Source: Fratercula arctica (Eukaryota > Chordata > Aves > Charadriiformes > Alcidae). Taken from it: a stretch of 64,000 bases of DNA. The DNA lies in NCBI GenBank assembly GCA_947846985.1, contig CANTUZ010000004.1, positions 80,300,159 to 80,364,158 on the forward strand. Direction: 5' to 3'. Both the position numbers and the translations under genes were made by a program. Under the pieces are notes generated by a model, which searched no databases, was not told the DNA's origin, and was given only the letters and a program-made list of their open reading frames with translations. Positions within the stretch are counted from its first letter, which is position 1; every line of letters begins with the position of its first letter. Positions 33,428-46,041 of the stretch are shown in pieces.

Positions 33428-36400
33428 TCAGATAAAATTTGCCTCCAAAAAATTGAGTCAGAGATCAAATGGGATTTTCCACCTCAGAGCCACTTTTTAA
33501 AGACTGATCAATTTGTGTCCTGGCTCCTTGCCTTGCTTTGTTTCTTTTGGTTTCCCTCCTGTATTAAGCTGATCAGTCTTGGCCTCTCTCAGGTTAACGT
33601 GCTTTTGTAATAGGAATGTTGATTGATTGACTCAAACTAAAATTTTCAGCCCGGCAGCTTTATTTAAAAATATGCAAGCAATAACAGGTCTTGCCTGGGG
33701 AAAGATCTTTCCAAAGGAAACCCCATAGCTCAGAAATGAAACCTTGTCATCGTTCTTTTTACTTTCAATCAAAGTCACGGCATCTTCCTGAACATGCTCT
33801 TCTGGGAGAGACCATCAGGGACAGTCTCCTTCTGTGATCCGTTGTGTAAGCGTAATCCGCACTCTTCATACAACTTGCACACGTTTATGTAAAGGGCAGG
33901 GATACCTGTGGTAAATCCTGCTATGTGGAGTGGAAACACCATATTTGTAGCAACTGTGGAAATGATGTATATGGAATGAATAATGTAGCATTTATGGAAG
34001 AAGTTTTCCCCTAATTGATCAGTTGCAGTTGCATTAGCAAATAGTAATAACATAAAATGCTGTATTTATTATTCGGGATTTGCATAGCATCGAAAAAGGT
34101 ATAACTGACATATACAAGAGCTATTTCTGCAATCAAGTATCAAGGCAACCGTTTCAGTTTTCCTTGGTAGAATTTTAGTTTCTTATATTTCATTTGTTGA
34201 AGAGTCTGGAGTGAGCAACATGATGGAGAAAGGGAGAAATTTCTGGAATATGGAAGGAAGGGAGGGTAGTCAGTTCTGTAAGGACAGAGACTTTTTGTTG
34301 GAAATACAGTAGTTAAGGTTAAATAATTGCCTGTGGAAGTGGTCACTCTCTCTCCCGAACCCATTCTAGAAACACTTGAAGATAATTTTCACCATTCCAG
34401 TGCTATTTTCTTGACTACACTGTGTCGCTCAGTTAAATAAGCTAGCGTTACTAACAGAAATATTATGCTAATCCCTAGTGACATTCAGTATACATGAGTG
34501 TCTGTATATTTAATTTGAAAAATTATCCTCTGCAAAATATGAATACTAATCATTTGTCTCAGTTGAAGACCTTGCCTTCCTGTCCCATACCCAAAGCTGA
34601 AGAGGATCCTCCATCCCTTAGAAGAAAATATACATAAAATAAAAGTCTTATGTTCTGGATTTACATCTTCCTACTAGTTAGTATCTGAATTCTTTAAATT
34701 AAAAACAAGAGTTTATTGTACTGACACTTTGAACTTTTCCCACATGATCTTGCTTGTACATACATTTAAGACTGTTTTTATGATACCAAATGATGAAACG
34801 TCGTTGGTCAGTATTACACCAAAATGAATGTGGCTGATGAAAAATGCAGTCTCGGTATTTTGATACGTAATTGAAGAAAATTAAATTAAATACGCAGAAT
34901 TCATATAATAAGAGTTGTCCACTTCCTCGTTCTAGCAGATCAATCATTCAATAAAAAAGGAAAACAAAAATATAATAATATGTAAGAAGCACGGTCACAT
35001 TCAGTGAAATTTCAACCTCTTAATTCTCTAATATGAATTTAAGTTGGTGATGTAATAGGGTTATTTTAGGTATGTATTGATAGTGATGGGATGTTTTTTA
35101 ACTGAGAATTATGAAAAGCTTGGGTACAGCCTAGTTAGATAAGAAATAAAGTACAAAACCATTTTTTGCGGCAAGCGGTTTGAAGAACTTCAGAACTATT
35201 GTGTGCTTTAAAAGATTTGGAATTTATTTACTTTCGATTCAGAAATTATGCACGGAGGTAATTTAGACCTTAAGTCCCTCCTCTGCTTTTTCGTATTTGC
35301 TTCCATGCTGGATACAGTAATTTGTGTTTCCATTGTTTTATTTTCTTTAGGTATTTTGCCATCACCCCATGTTTGAGTTCAGAATTGGGGGGAAAAAAAA
35401 CCCAAACAACCATCACCGCTTGTTCTTTTGAGGGGAGGGATAATCCTATATTATATTCTGGTTCTTATCGCATAACTGTCGTCTTGCACTTTTTTTCCCT
35501 CTCTGATTTTCTTTACATTTATATGGTTATGGAGTTCTAGAATTTGTTTTAATATCTTTTGCAGGATATCACTTACTTTGCCTTTAAACAGCTCAAATGG
35601 CCTCTTAGATATATTCACCTCCTCTTTTTCTAAAGGTTTTATTCACTCAGAGATCAAAAAGAAGCACTAAGTACGACAAATAGAGATAAAAATAAAAAGG
35701 GTAGCATTAAAAAAAGGCATATTGTGAAAATCTACATCTCATAACTGCAGCAAAAACTAGACCTGACTAAAGAGGAATGTGGTCATTTGCGACATCTGTG
35801 GTAGTGTATTTGTGTTTAAAATTGGACGGGGAAATGCACAGTGCGCCAGCAGCTGTTTATGTAGCAAAGATACGGTCATTTGGAAGGTGGAAAAGGTGTA
35901 AATCAGCAGATTCGGGGCTGTAACACCATGAATTCCCTCATAATTCTTTCCTAAGGTTCTACACTCAAAAAGAGCTGGACTGAGAGTGGTCAGAAAATAC
36001 AGAGTGGCATGAAAGGTGAGAGAAGAAAGGAAGAACAAAATCGGTAACTGAGCTGATACGAGATGAGTGACACGAGGTAAAAATCAGCAACTGAAAAAAC
36101 CCTTGTGATTTCAAAAAAAAAAAAAAAAGTTTGTAGTCTCTGAAGTTCCCTCTTGTGTTGAGGATTTTGCTAGTGTTTGAATGTGTACAGAGCAAATGAC
36201 AGCCCTGGTGTTCTTAGTTACGTGCTAAGCAGAAATGACGTGCAAAAGCACTGGGTAGGGGGAGAAAAACAGAAAATAGAAGTGACTCATGGAAGGTCAA
36301 GGGCCCGGTCACGAAGGGGATGAAGGTCCGTGCTCTGTGCAGTGGCCTTTCTGCTGAATGACCGGTTTGCCTGGTCGTTCATTGCATTGTTGAGGAGAAA

Positions 36401-36739
36401 GATGTAGAGGAGAGAGAGAGAAAACAGAAGGCCCAAGAAAACTAGTTGAATTATTTTATTAGTTCACCGCCTACACCATTTTCAGGGCAGCTTGTCAAGT
36501 GGGCATTGTCTGACGCATATGAAAGAAGGATTGACTGTTTTTCCCCCATGAAGTATAATATATCAGCTGGTGGGAAGCTGTGAGGGAAGCACACAGTAAT
36601 CGCCTTAACGAGTACAGAAAGCCATTAAGGCATATGTAAAGCAGACTCCTGGAAAAAATGAACTCAGGGATGCAAGCATCAATAAAATATTATATTTAGA
36701 CTTCCACTGCATACAGATATATAGATGTATACACCACCA

Positions 36740-36749
36740 TAAAAAAAAA

Positions 36750-36781
<32 letters not shown>
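36740..36781. repeat. A-rich tract with regular G
   Basis: A pure A run followed by A9G-type units repeated twice, then AGAGG. It is a simple repeat. Confidence 0.93.
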
Positions 36782-36782
<1 letters not shown>

Positions 36783-37801
36783 GAAACTATCATAGACAGA
36801 GTGAACTACAAGCATTTGATAAATAAAAGTGAGGGTATTTTATTCAGCATTAATAAAGTAAAGAACACGCATTTCCTTCAGCATTGCAATATCTGAATTA
36901 GCCAGAGATATTGCATTATACATGGAGATTAGACCAGAACTGAATTCAGCAGAAATGGAGAAAGAAGCCATAGAATTTTAAGTAGTTTCATGAAACTGCA
37001 GCCTGTGTGGCTGCTGTGAAGATTTGCTGTCCCTAATGAATAATGCATAGAGTATGATTTCTTCCAAGGGAATAATAGGCTATCTAATGAAAACTTTGAA
37101 GGGGGTTACAATTTACCTGCCTGAAGTGAACCAAAAAGAAAAAAAAAATTGCTGGATACCTTATTATCAAACAAAATAGTACCAGCCCTAGCAAAAGCAA
37201 AAAGCAGCTCATTTGTTCCCTTAGTTTCCAGTTACTCTATCACTTGTTTTCTGTCTGGAGATGCTGCGTTAAAAACACACCATTTCCCATGTTAAAACAA
37301 AAAAGCAGTTTGCACCTCACCAGATCAATATGTGTCTTTCTTTCTATATTGAAGTAAAAAGATGAATGACAAGATGTCATAACATGCCACTAAAAGCTAA
37401 TCGCAGTATGCTACCAGCAATGCAAGGACATGGAATATTCACTTTGTACATTTTTTTTCCCCCCTTTATCTTTTTTTTTTCTTCATTAACTTTCAAACCA
37501 AGGGAGACTTTGCTTGAGCGTATCTATTGTTGCATATTACGTTTGACACTTGTAATTTTGTCTGGAATGCATGGATGGCATGCCTTCCTGGCAAAATAAC
37601 AAAGTGTCAGGAAAGTAAAATTAAGAAGAATCAATATGTCTGTTGAGGTTAATGTGAAGACTTTTATTCAGCTGTAAAGAGTAGAAGGCTCTTCAGTGGC
37701 TTTGTTGCACACGTGTGTCATACAGCGGCGGCGAAGGGAGTGCAATCTGTAATATCAATCATTCCGTAAAGATCCATGAAAATATTAGCATAATTACTCA
37801 A

Positions 37802-37816
37802 CGGCCTAAAAGGCCG
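37802..37816. repeat. Perfect 6-bp hairpin in candidate conserved element
   Basis: CGGCCT (37802-37807) and AGGCCG (37811-37816) flank an AAA loop. It lies in a CpG-retaining stretch of an otherwise AT-rich block. Confidence 0.7.
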
Positions 37817-38937
37817 AAAGACCGTCTGCTTGTGTGGGATCGGCGCAATTACTGATTCCGAGTGAATTAGCAGGACTGGATGTCAGGTACTTTAATACAA
37901 AATTTATGACTTGTTTTGGTTTTGTGACTAATGCGGTAGGAAGCAAACATGCAGTGCCTTGACGTGACATCGGAAATCTACGCTAAATGAGTGGTAGAAC
38001 AGTTAAATGCTCAAAAGCCATACTTTCTGCTCTGTTTTTCTTGTTTAAGTGGCACATCAATGTTCAGCAGAAATAAACCCACCAAAACTTATAGGGATAA
38101 GCTCAGCATCGGACATATAGTATTTGAATGAAGAGATAGGAAAAAATCCCGATGATTCCATTTAGAAGCGCCCTTTCACGTCCAAAGGGCTTAAAAACAA
38201 ATGCTTCTTTGTTACTCCGTTTCTGCACATTTTAAAAAGTTTATGTTGTACTGCAACAGATTGGAAGATATTTGGCGATGCCTTGGTTGGTCAACACACA
38301 GAACATTCTGTGCCAAAGCGCCCAGGAAGGAGCTGAGTTCTTACACAGCTTCAGCTGCTTTTGTCGGCTCCGTAGTCAGAGAACATCTGGGGTTCTGATA
38401 AACTTTACTGCAGAACCTTGGGTCCAGGAAGTTGCTAAGTTTCTTGCTTTACAAGGAAGCATTTCCTGGATCATCATTTCTAAGTGAAATTTAGTTAAAC
38501 TAGCTGTGCAAAAATCAACCTTACCGTCCTTCATTTAGTTAAGTATAGAAAAATAATAGTTAACAGTCAGAATCCATTTTCCAAATGATCATTAAACAAA
38601 AACACACTATTTTTAATGCAGAGTTGTAGTAATTAACTGTAAGAAAGATTCTGTGCCAATGACATTAAAAGACTGTTCCAGCATTTATCTGTGGTCTTTA
38701 GTAATAGCTTCAGGCAGAAACAGCTCTAATTGTAGAGCTGTTCAAATAAATTTGGTTTTTTTAATTTGAAAATTACCCTTTTGCCTTTTATTAAAAAAAA
38801 AAAACAAAACAAAACTATTCTGTGACTAATTTTCTTAATATAGTATATACAGTGTATTTTCCTACTCTGTGGGTAGCACAAGGTATTTAGAATACAGGAA
38901 ATGATGATCAAAGGAAAAGCAGGACTTAGAAATCATA

Positions 38938-39400
38938 ATCATAGAATCACAGACTGTGTTGGGTTGGAAGGGACCTCTAAAGGCCATCTAGTCCAACCCC
39001 CCTGCAGTGAGCAGGGACATCTTCAACTAGATCAGGTTGCTCAGAGCCTCATCCAGCCTGGCCTTGAATGTCTCCAGGGATGGGGCCTCCACCCCCTCTC
39101 TGGGCAACCTGGGCCAGTGTCTCACCACCCTCAGTGTAAAGAACTTCTTCCTAATGTCTCATCTAAACCTGCCCTGCTCTAGCTTAAACCATTGCCCCTC
39201 GTCCTATCGCTCCATGCCCTTGCAAACATCCCTCCCCAGCTTTCCTGTGGGCCCCCTTCAGGCACTGGAAGGGGTCCTAAGGTCTCCTTGGAGCCTTCTC
39301 TTCTCCAGGCCGAATGCCCCCAACTCTCTCAGCCTGTCTTCAAAGAAGACGTGCTCCAGCCCTCGGAACATACTTATGGCCTCCTCTAGACCCAATCGTT
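38938..39400 (-). mobile_element. CR1 LINE 3' fragment (antisense)
   Basis: ATCATAGAATCACAGACTGTG and GTTGGGTTGGAAGGGACCTC mark the 3' end on the minus strand. The body continues to CGAATGCCCCCAACTCTCTC and CCTCCTCTAGACCC, reaching slightly into the ORF2 3' region. It is near-identical to the copy at 13055-13376 in the same orientation but about 140 bp longer. Confidence 0.95.
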
Positions 39401-42400
39401 TGTCTTCAGGTCTACACTTTTATGCTGGGGAGAACTGTGGCTTCTACAGAGGAAGGGACGGGAGACACTGAAATGAAGCACTCAAGCACCGGTTCCTATA
39501 TCTGCTGGAAGAGGTGCAGGTTGCTCCAGAACCATTCAGCGCTTTGTACGTGACTTTTGAAAATTGATAACTTGACTCAGTTTAACCTGTCTTTCATCAA
39601 GACAAGATAAATGCGTTGCTCCTCAGTCGGAGCTCTTCAGGCTGCACTTCTCATTTAGAAAGCGCTAGAATAATAAGTTGGTCTTTACATACGTGCATGT
39701 GCAATATAGAGGGATCATATTTACTACATCTGTGTATATATGGGAAAAGAGAGGATTAAAATGAAATGTATTTTTTCTGCATTTGCTAAAAAATAGCGAG
39801 GGGAGGAAAATTGCAGCTAGCATTGGGAAGACACATATGCTCTTCTTTATAGCTGAATAGCCTGTTTGGTACTTATAATTCTATAAAGAGAAGTTCTGCT
39901 CTATGAGTAGTTAAAATGAAAAGGAATATGTCTGAGGCCAAATCACAGTACTATATAACATGTTGGCTTTATATGCTTTCTCCTTGCATAGTGAAATTTA
40001 TGAAGCATGCTTTTCGTAAGTAACATTTAAACTGCAGTTCCTAGAAGTGCGTCACGAGCCGCTGTTCCCCATGAAAAGCTAAGTGGTTGTCTGCTAAGTG
40101 GTTAATTATCTACAGGAGACATGAGAAAATTTCACCAGAAGTTTAGAGTTCGCATTCGATGGTTGATCATATATACTAATGTAATTTTTTTATATTATAT
40201 GACTATAATATCGTATAATAAATTGTATAGAACTTAATAATTATTGTACTTGAAAATAATTATGATTACATAAGTGATTTATATGGACTACTTACAAAAT
40301 AATGACACATATATACGAGTAAATTTGCATGTACACAAGTATGTGCGCTAATATTAACTCTTTCTTAAGTGATTACTTTCAACAGTATAAAGAGAAGCAA
40401 CACATTATAGCGCAAATCATTTTATTAGGAAGAGATTTACTATGTATGAGAGAAATTCTTGTTCTTTCTTTAAAGCCTCGCTTTCTGAAAGACTGCAAAT
40501 GCTCCCTGAAGGAATACATTTAAAGCCCTTATGTAAAGTGATGCTAGTTCTCAAGTTTTGTGAAGTTAAAAAGCATAATTAAATGTTGTATATAGCAATT
40601 CTGAAATTAGCTGATAATATAATTAGCTCTGAATTCTATGATCTTCCTTCTTTTTCCTCGATCTTATGGGATATTGGAGAGTGGATTATTCACAAGACTA
40701 AAGCTATGCAATAAGAATGATTTAGAAAAATGTAGCTGGTAAGGAGTTGCTCATTTTTACCAGATGTACGTATTAATATACAATTTGTGCTTTTTCATTT
40801 GATTTTGTATGTTCTCTTAAAAGACAGTCTACTATACAGATGCATGCTTTTGTGTAGGGATATTTTAGCAGGCCGGCAGTTATATTCTTCTCCCAATGTG
40901 TTAATTAGTGCACATAACCCTTTTCATGTACGTATGGCTTAGTCATCTCTAAAACGGGTATATGAGTTGAACACCTCGGAGGTTTCAAGTTGAATTACAG
41001 AATGTGGCAATGCGATACATAATACAGGCTGACAACTCTGAATTTGCTGTTATATTCATTGTCAGGCCATGCTAATCAAAAGGGCAGGAAAGGTGTTGTT
41101 TAGAAAGTACTCATCTGCCACCCAAGAGTGGTGAGCTTCCCAGAAGTGCCCAGGCCTGACCTCAACAGCCACTGAAAATGACGGTGGATTTCATGAACTC
41201 CAAATGAATTCGCTCTCAAATTAGAAGAGTAAAACCACCAGCGTTATCAGTGCTGTAATGTCAGACAACTTGGTGCTTGCCAGACTCTGGCAGAAGCTGC
41301 ACCTTATAAAGCAGAATCACAGACCTTGTTCACGGCAAAGACTTGAGTTTGTGGTCTTCAAGTTGTATCTTTAACAGGTTTCCTTTGATATGGTGATAAT
41401 GTGTGTGCCTCTAACACAAAATCATGTCCCATGGGACAATGTAAAACTTTTATGGTTCCTGTCTCAGCTTTTAAATAGGCATCAAAAAATAATAATATAG
41501 TAAATTACATTTGTCTCCCACCTTTGATGTTCACCTTTCATTCCTGTCAGGGGGAGCTGGGCCACCTTATGGTCAATGAACTTTTCTTACCTCTGCAGGG
41601 CTGCGTGTCCCGTACCATCCTTCTGCCTCCGTTAGTCCGTTCTTCCGTAGAACATTCATCGATAAATCACAGCTTCTGTAGGGACCACTTTGATAAGTAT
41701 TTTAACAAATATTTATTATGAAGATATATACAGTAATCAGCGTCATAGAAAGATCCCTCACTTTTTCCCCCCCATTTTCGAGGGGACTGTCCACTCTTCA
41801 TCCTGAGGTGCAGAAACAAGATAAATCACTGGGACAGGGGCTGTTTTACAGCCATCTTTAATGTATATAAAGACAATAAAGGCCTATTTGTCTGCAGTGT
41901 TGGTCTGCACATTTGCTCATGCAGTGCGTAGGCTGTTGTTATGCGATTATTTTGTTCCAAATCTCATGCGTGGGAATATTATTGCTGGGTCTTACTGCAA
42001 GGCAGCCTGTTTATAAACGTTGAATCATTTTATACGGTCAGTGATAATAAGCTGTAGCTGATGTAAGCAACGGATAACACTCTTAGTTATTGTCAGATAC
42101 GCATACATATAAAGAATTATGAATTTATAAAGAAATTAATAAAAAACATGATAATAAACCCCCACATCTTTAATGTTTACCACCTTTTCCAGAAGAACAA
42201 ATACTTGTCCAGAGTTTTTTTCAAACTGTTTTTGATCTCCATTTTGTCTTTTAGTGCTAAAGAATAAAGTAAGGTGGGAAGTAGGTTCCATACTGTGTGC
42301 TTTTGTGTCTAAATCATCATTTTAATTAATATTTACTTCTTTCAGGTTGCATCTATTCCTACAAATATAAACAGGAGATATTGTCAGTGATCATCAATTA

Positions 42401-45312
42401 CAGAAATTTGTATATTGCGATGAATGCATTTTGCTTACTTTCTAAACCCCTCAAAATGGTAAGTTCAAAATTTGTAGTGGATAATTCGGAATTCTTGCTG
42501 TTTTAATGTAATACTTGACATTAATAACAATTTACATTGTTTCTTGTTCTAGAACTACTGCGGGTTTTTTTCTAGTTTTGTGTGGCCTTTCCATGACACG
42601 TTAATTAATGCACAAGGAGAAATCTGAAAACGTGTAACAATTTAAGCCTGGTCTTGAGTAGAGTAGGGCTTTCTCTGCAGCTCTAACCGTAGTGTCAGAT
42701 GGCTGTTCTCACAGCAGTACTTACAGAAGTAGTTACAGATGAAAGTCTTTAGCTCTATAGCAAATAATTTTCAACTCAAATACAGCAAAGGTTTGCAGGA
42801 GTTTATATGAGTGGAAGCAATTATTTTCTTCTGATTTGCTGAGCTGCTATTAGCATGCACGTCACGTCCCTTTGAGTTTAAAATTCCATTTAGCGAGCAG
42901 AACCAACGCGCGGGACTTCAGAGACAGCAATATTGTTGATGTATAGTATTCTGAAAAAATATTAATGATTACCACTCTTCAAAAAGATATTGAAAAACAG
43001 GGCACTACGGTGCCTTAAACAATCCAATTGCACGTATAAAATATGCACAACAGCACAACAGCGGGCATATAATTCTAGATCACTGGTCTTGCTTTAAGAA
43101 TGCCATAATATATTTTACCTGTCTGTGCCTTTATTGCATTCATTTTATTCAGCTAACAGCTCAGAAACAGACTGAATCGCAAGTCTCTCAACCTATGGCA
43201 CAGAGTTTACTCTCTGTAAAATGAGGATATTGTGTGGCTTTCCTTATTTAGCCATTCTCTGTTTCCTATTTACGTTTACTCTTCTTGTTTATGTGTGTTG
43301 CACCCGACTTAACCAGGCTCAATTCTCTCAGAGGCATCCGTGTGCTACGACAACAGGAAAGGGAAAGAGCCTCAACTTTCTAAGAAATTACTCTATTTCC
43401 TTATTTCATGAAAATGACATCAGACTATTTTAAAGTTAATCAGGTAACTATGAATGATGATGCTAAAAACTTTGCTCCAAATCCAGAAAAATAAGTCAGT
43501 TGCATAATCAACAGTCTAATAATTCGCTACTGGGATAATACCCAACGCCATGTGAAATGTTTTTGTTCAAAACATTAGCCAAAAACTGTGTGTTCATGTT
43601 GACTAGGGGTATTTGCAAATTTGAGGTGAAATTGTTGCATTTTTGGGGGTGAAATGTCCCTCTCTTCCTTCACAAGGGCAACAATTTTATTGAAATAGTA
43701 TTCGATTTACATATTTACAAAATGCAATGCATCAGGTTTCCATTAGGAATTTTTTAAAACATAAAAGAAATCTACATTTCTTATGAAGACATTTAAAAAA
43801 AAAAAAATCAAAAAAGAAACGAAACATTGCTTTGGACGAGAGGCAAGTTCTGCTCCGTCCCAAATAAGTTGGGTTTTGGTTTTGAGTTTTTTTTTTTTTT
43901 TTTGTGGAAAAGGTCATGGAAGAAATTCTCTGCACTTTGAGTCAATTTTCTACTTGGTCAGTGAAATGAACAGTCGGTGGTTTTGCACAGCACCCTTCTA
44001 TGCCAGGTGTCAATTTGCCAGCGTGGTACTAACGCTGTTTAAACAGGGCTGGTGGTGTCTCCTTGCCGGCAGCTGAGCCAGTGAGTTGTGGTGATGGGAA
44101 CCGGAATCGGCTGTTCCCTGGAAAACGCAACAGAGTGACTGAACAGGGACTTCACTAACTACGCACATGGGCCATGTTTGCATCATGAATTTTTAATGTG
44201 CAGCATTTCGGATAAAAATTCATTACTTCTATGACTCATGAATAAAAATTTAGAGCCAGTTTAAATGTGGTCAGCAAGAAACTGTTCTTCCCTGTATAAC
44301 AAGTGGTAAGAAGTGTGAATCCATAATTAAAGGCAGCTTACACTACCGTGATTTTCTAGAAAAGCAGACAGACTGGTATAGCTGCCAGTGGCGAACCCTT
44401 TTTATTTCATTTAATAAGCTTTTAGTTGTTGGATCAGGCCCCGTCTTACGAAACATTTTGGACTTTGCCAGACATGTCTCTTAATAATAAAATAAAGACA
44501 GAAACTCTGGGACCTCCCTCCCACTTACAGTTTGCTAATTAGGTGGTGAGCAACCAAGCAGATGTGACCCACGTACTAATTGCAAAGCATTTCGTGTGCT
44601 GAATCAGGGCGATTCAAACTCTATCGAGTTATATACAAAAATATAGAAGTAATTTAGGAAAAGATAAGCATGACAGCAGTTCCTCTAGGGGAGTTGATGG
44701 TGGGAATGGCCAAGCATCATACTCTCTAACGCTTCCTCCTTTGCAAGCTTCAGATTTGGTGTTGCATTCAGCTACAGCCAGGTGGTAATTACTTACTTCT
44801 GGCAGTGCTTCTTTGGGTTAAATGACTTCATAGCCAACAACAGATAATTGAAAACAGCTTGGGGTCTCCCCAACACACTCTTAACTACTCTAACTTAGAT
44901 AGGAACGGTCTGTAACACTCTGCTGTCTGATAGATAGGGCAATTGTAGAGCAAGTCAAGGAAGATTAACAGATGGCTCAGAGACCGGGGCAGGGAAGAAG
45001 GGTCTCGGATGCTCGTGTCGAATCAGGTGAGCAGAGCAATCCTCCTGCTGGATGGATTTCACCTCAGTTCCCTGCAGAGCCTTCCAGCTGGCACGAATGA
45101 TAACAACTGTGAGAGACACTTGTGCAACCCCCAGTTTTAACGTGAGGGATGAGATAAGCTGGCCTTTCCAACTTGTCATGAAAAAGCACAGCTTGTCGTT
45201 TTTTTATGGAATTCTTAAAGTGGTGTGTGTTGGAAGATGAATCTTCTTACTTGCTGTTTGTATGAAAATTGTTTTATACCTTTGATTGTTCTTCCTGCCT
45301 ATTTTTAACCCC
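39401..45312. other. AT-rich unique intergenic block
   Basis: No gene, LINE or LTR was recognised. It contains a direct repeat at 40078-40103, an A tract at 43797-43807 and a T tract at 43887-43904. A segment at 44160-44660 looks like conserved non-coding DNA. Confidence 0.55.
40078..40103. repeat. 11-bp direct repeat with NKX2-like half sites
   Basis: GCTAAGTGGTT occurs at 40078-40088 and again at 40093-40103, separated by GTCT. Each copy contains TAAGTGG, close to the NK2-class homeodomain consensus. Confidence 0.6.
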
Positions 45313-46041
45313 ATGAACGCTCCAGGCTGGGGGCAGAGTGGCTGCAGAGCTGCCCAGCAGAAAAGGACCTGGGGGTGATGGTTGACAGTGGCTGACTATG
45401 AGCCAGCAGTGTGCCCAGGTGGCCAAGAAGGCCAACAGCATCCTGGCCTGTGTCAGGAACAGTGTGGCCAGAAGGACTGGGGCAGTGACCGTCCCCCTGC
45501 ACTGGGCACTGGTGAGGCCCCACCTCGAGGGCTGTGTCCAGTTTTGGGCCCCTCACCACAAGAAAGACACTGAGGGGCTGGAGCGTGTCCAGAGAAGGGC
45601 AACGGAGCTGGTGAGGGGTCTGGAGCACAAGGCTTGTGAGGAGCGGCTGAGGGAGCTGGGGGTGTTCAGCCTGGAGAGAAGGAGGCTGAGGGGAGACCTT
45701 CTCGCTCTCTGCAGCTCCCTGAAAGGAGGGGGCAGCCAGGGGGGGTCGGGCTCTTCTCCCAAGGAACAGGCCATGGGACAAGAGGAAACGGCCTCAGGTT
45801 GTGCCAGGGGAGGTTTAGGATGGATATTAGGAAAAAAAAAAATCATGGAAAAGGTTATCAAGCATTGGAAGAGGTTGCCCAGGGCAGTGGTGGAGTCGCC
45901 ATCCCTGGAGGGATTTAGAAGCCGGGCAGACATGGTGCTGAGGGACATGGTTTAGCGGTGGTTTTCACAATGTTAGGTTAATGGTTGGACTTGTTCTTAA
46001 AGGTCTCTTCCGACCTAAATGATTCTATGATTCTACAATTC
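45313..46041 (+). mobile_element. CR1 LINE, 3' 0.7 kb with open ORF2 C-terminus (sense)
   Basis: This is the longest CR1 of the window. A 185-codon frame (45398-45955) encodes the end of ORF2: KKANSILACVRNSVARRTGA, then VRPHLEGCVQFWAPHHKKD, ERVQRRATELVRGLEH and [14 protein letters not shown]. It ends in AAATGATTCTATGATTCTAC, the CR1 terminal repeat. An internal A run at 45831-45841 lies in the segment before VIKHWKRLPRAVV and is a likely site of a length change. It is 5'-truncated and lacks the catalytic RT and endonuclease regions. Confidence 0.96.

Larger units (their letters stand above)
28285..38937. other. Long AT-rich unique intergenic block
   Basis: About 10.6 kb without a recognised gene, LINE or LTR, the longest transposon-free stretch of the window. 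It contains a TA-rich microsatellite (28929-28988), an A tract (33394-33424) and A/G-rich tracts (36113-36128, 36740-36781). Segments at 36843-37095 and 37600-37920 look like conserved non-coding sequence. Open frames are short. Confidence 0.6.

Noticed and set aside
45305..45948. 158- and 131-codon minus-strand frames
   Set aside because: These are antisense shadows of the CR1 ORF2 fragment on the plus strand.
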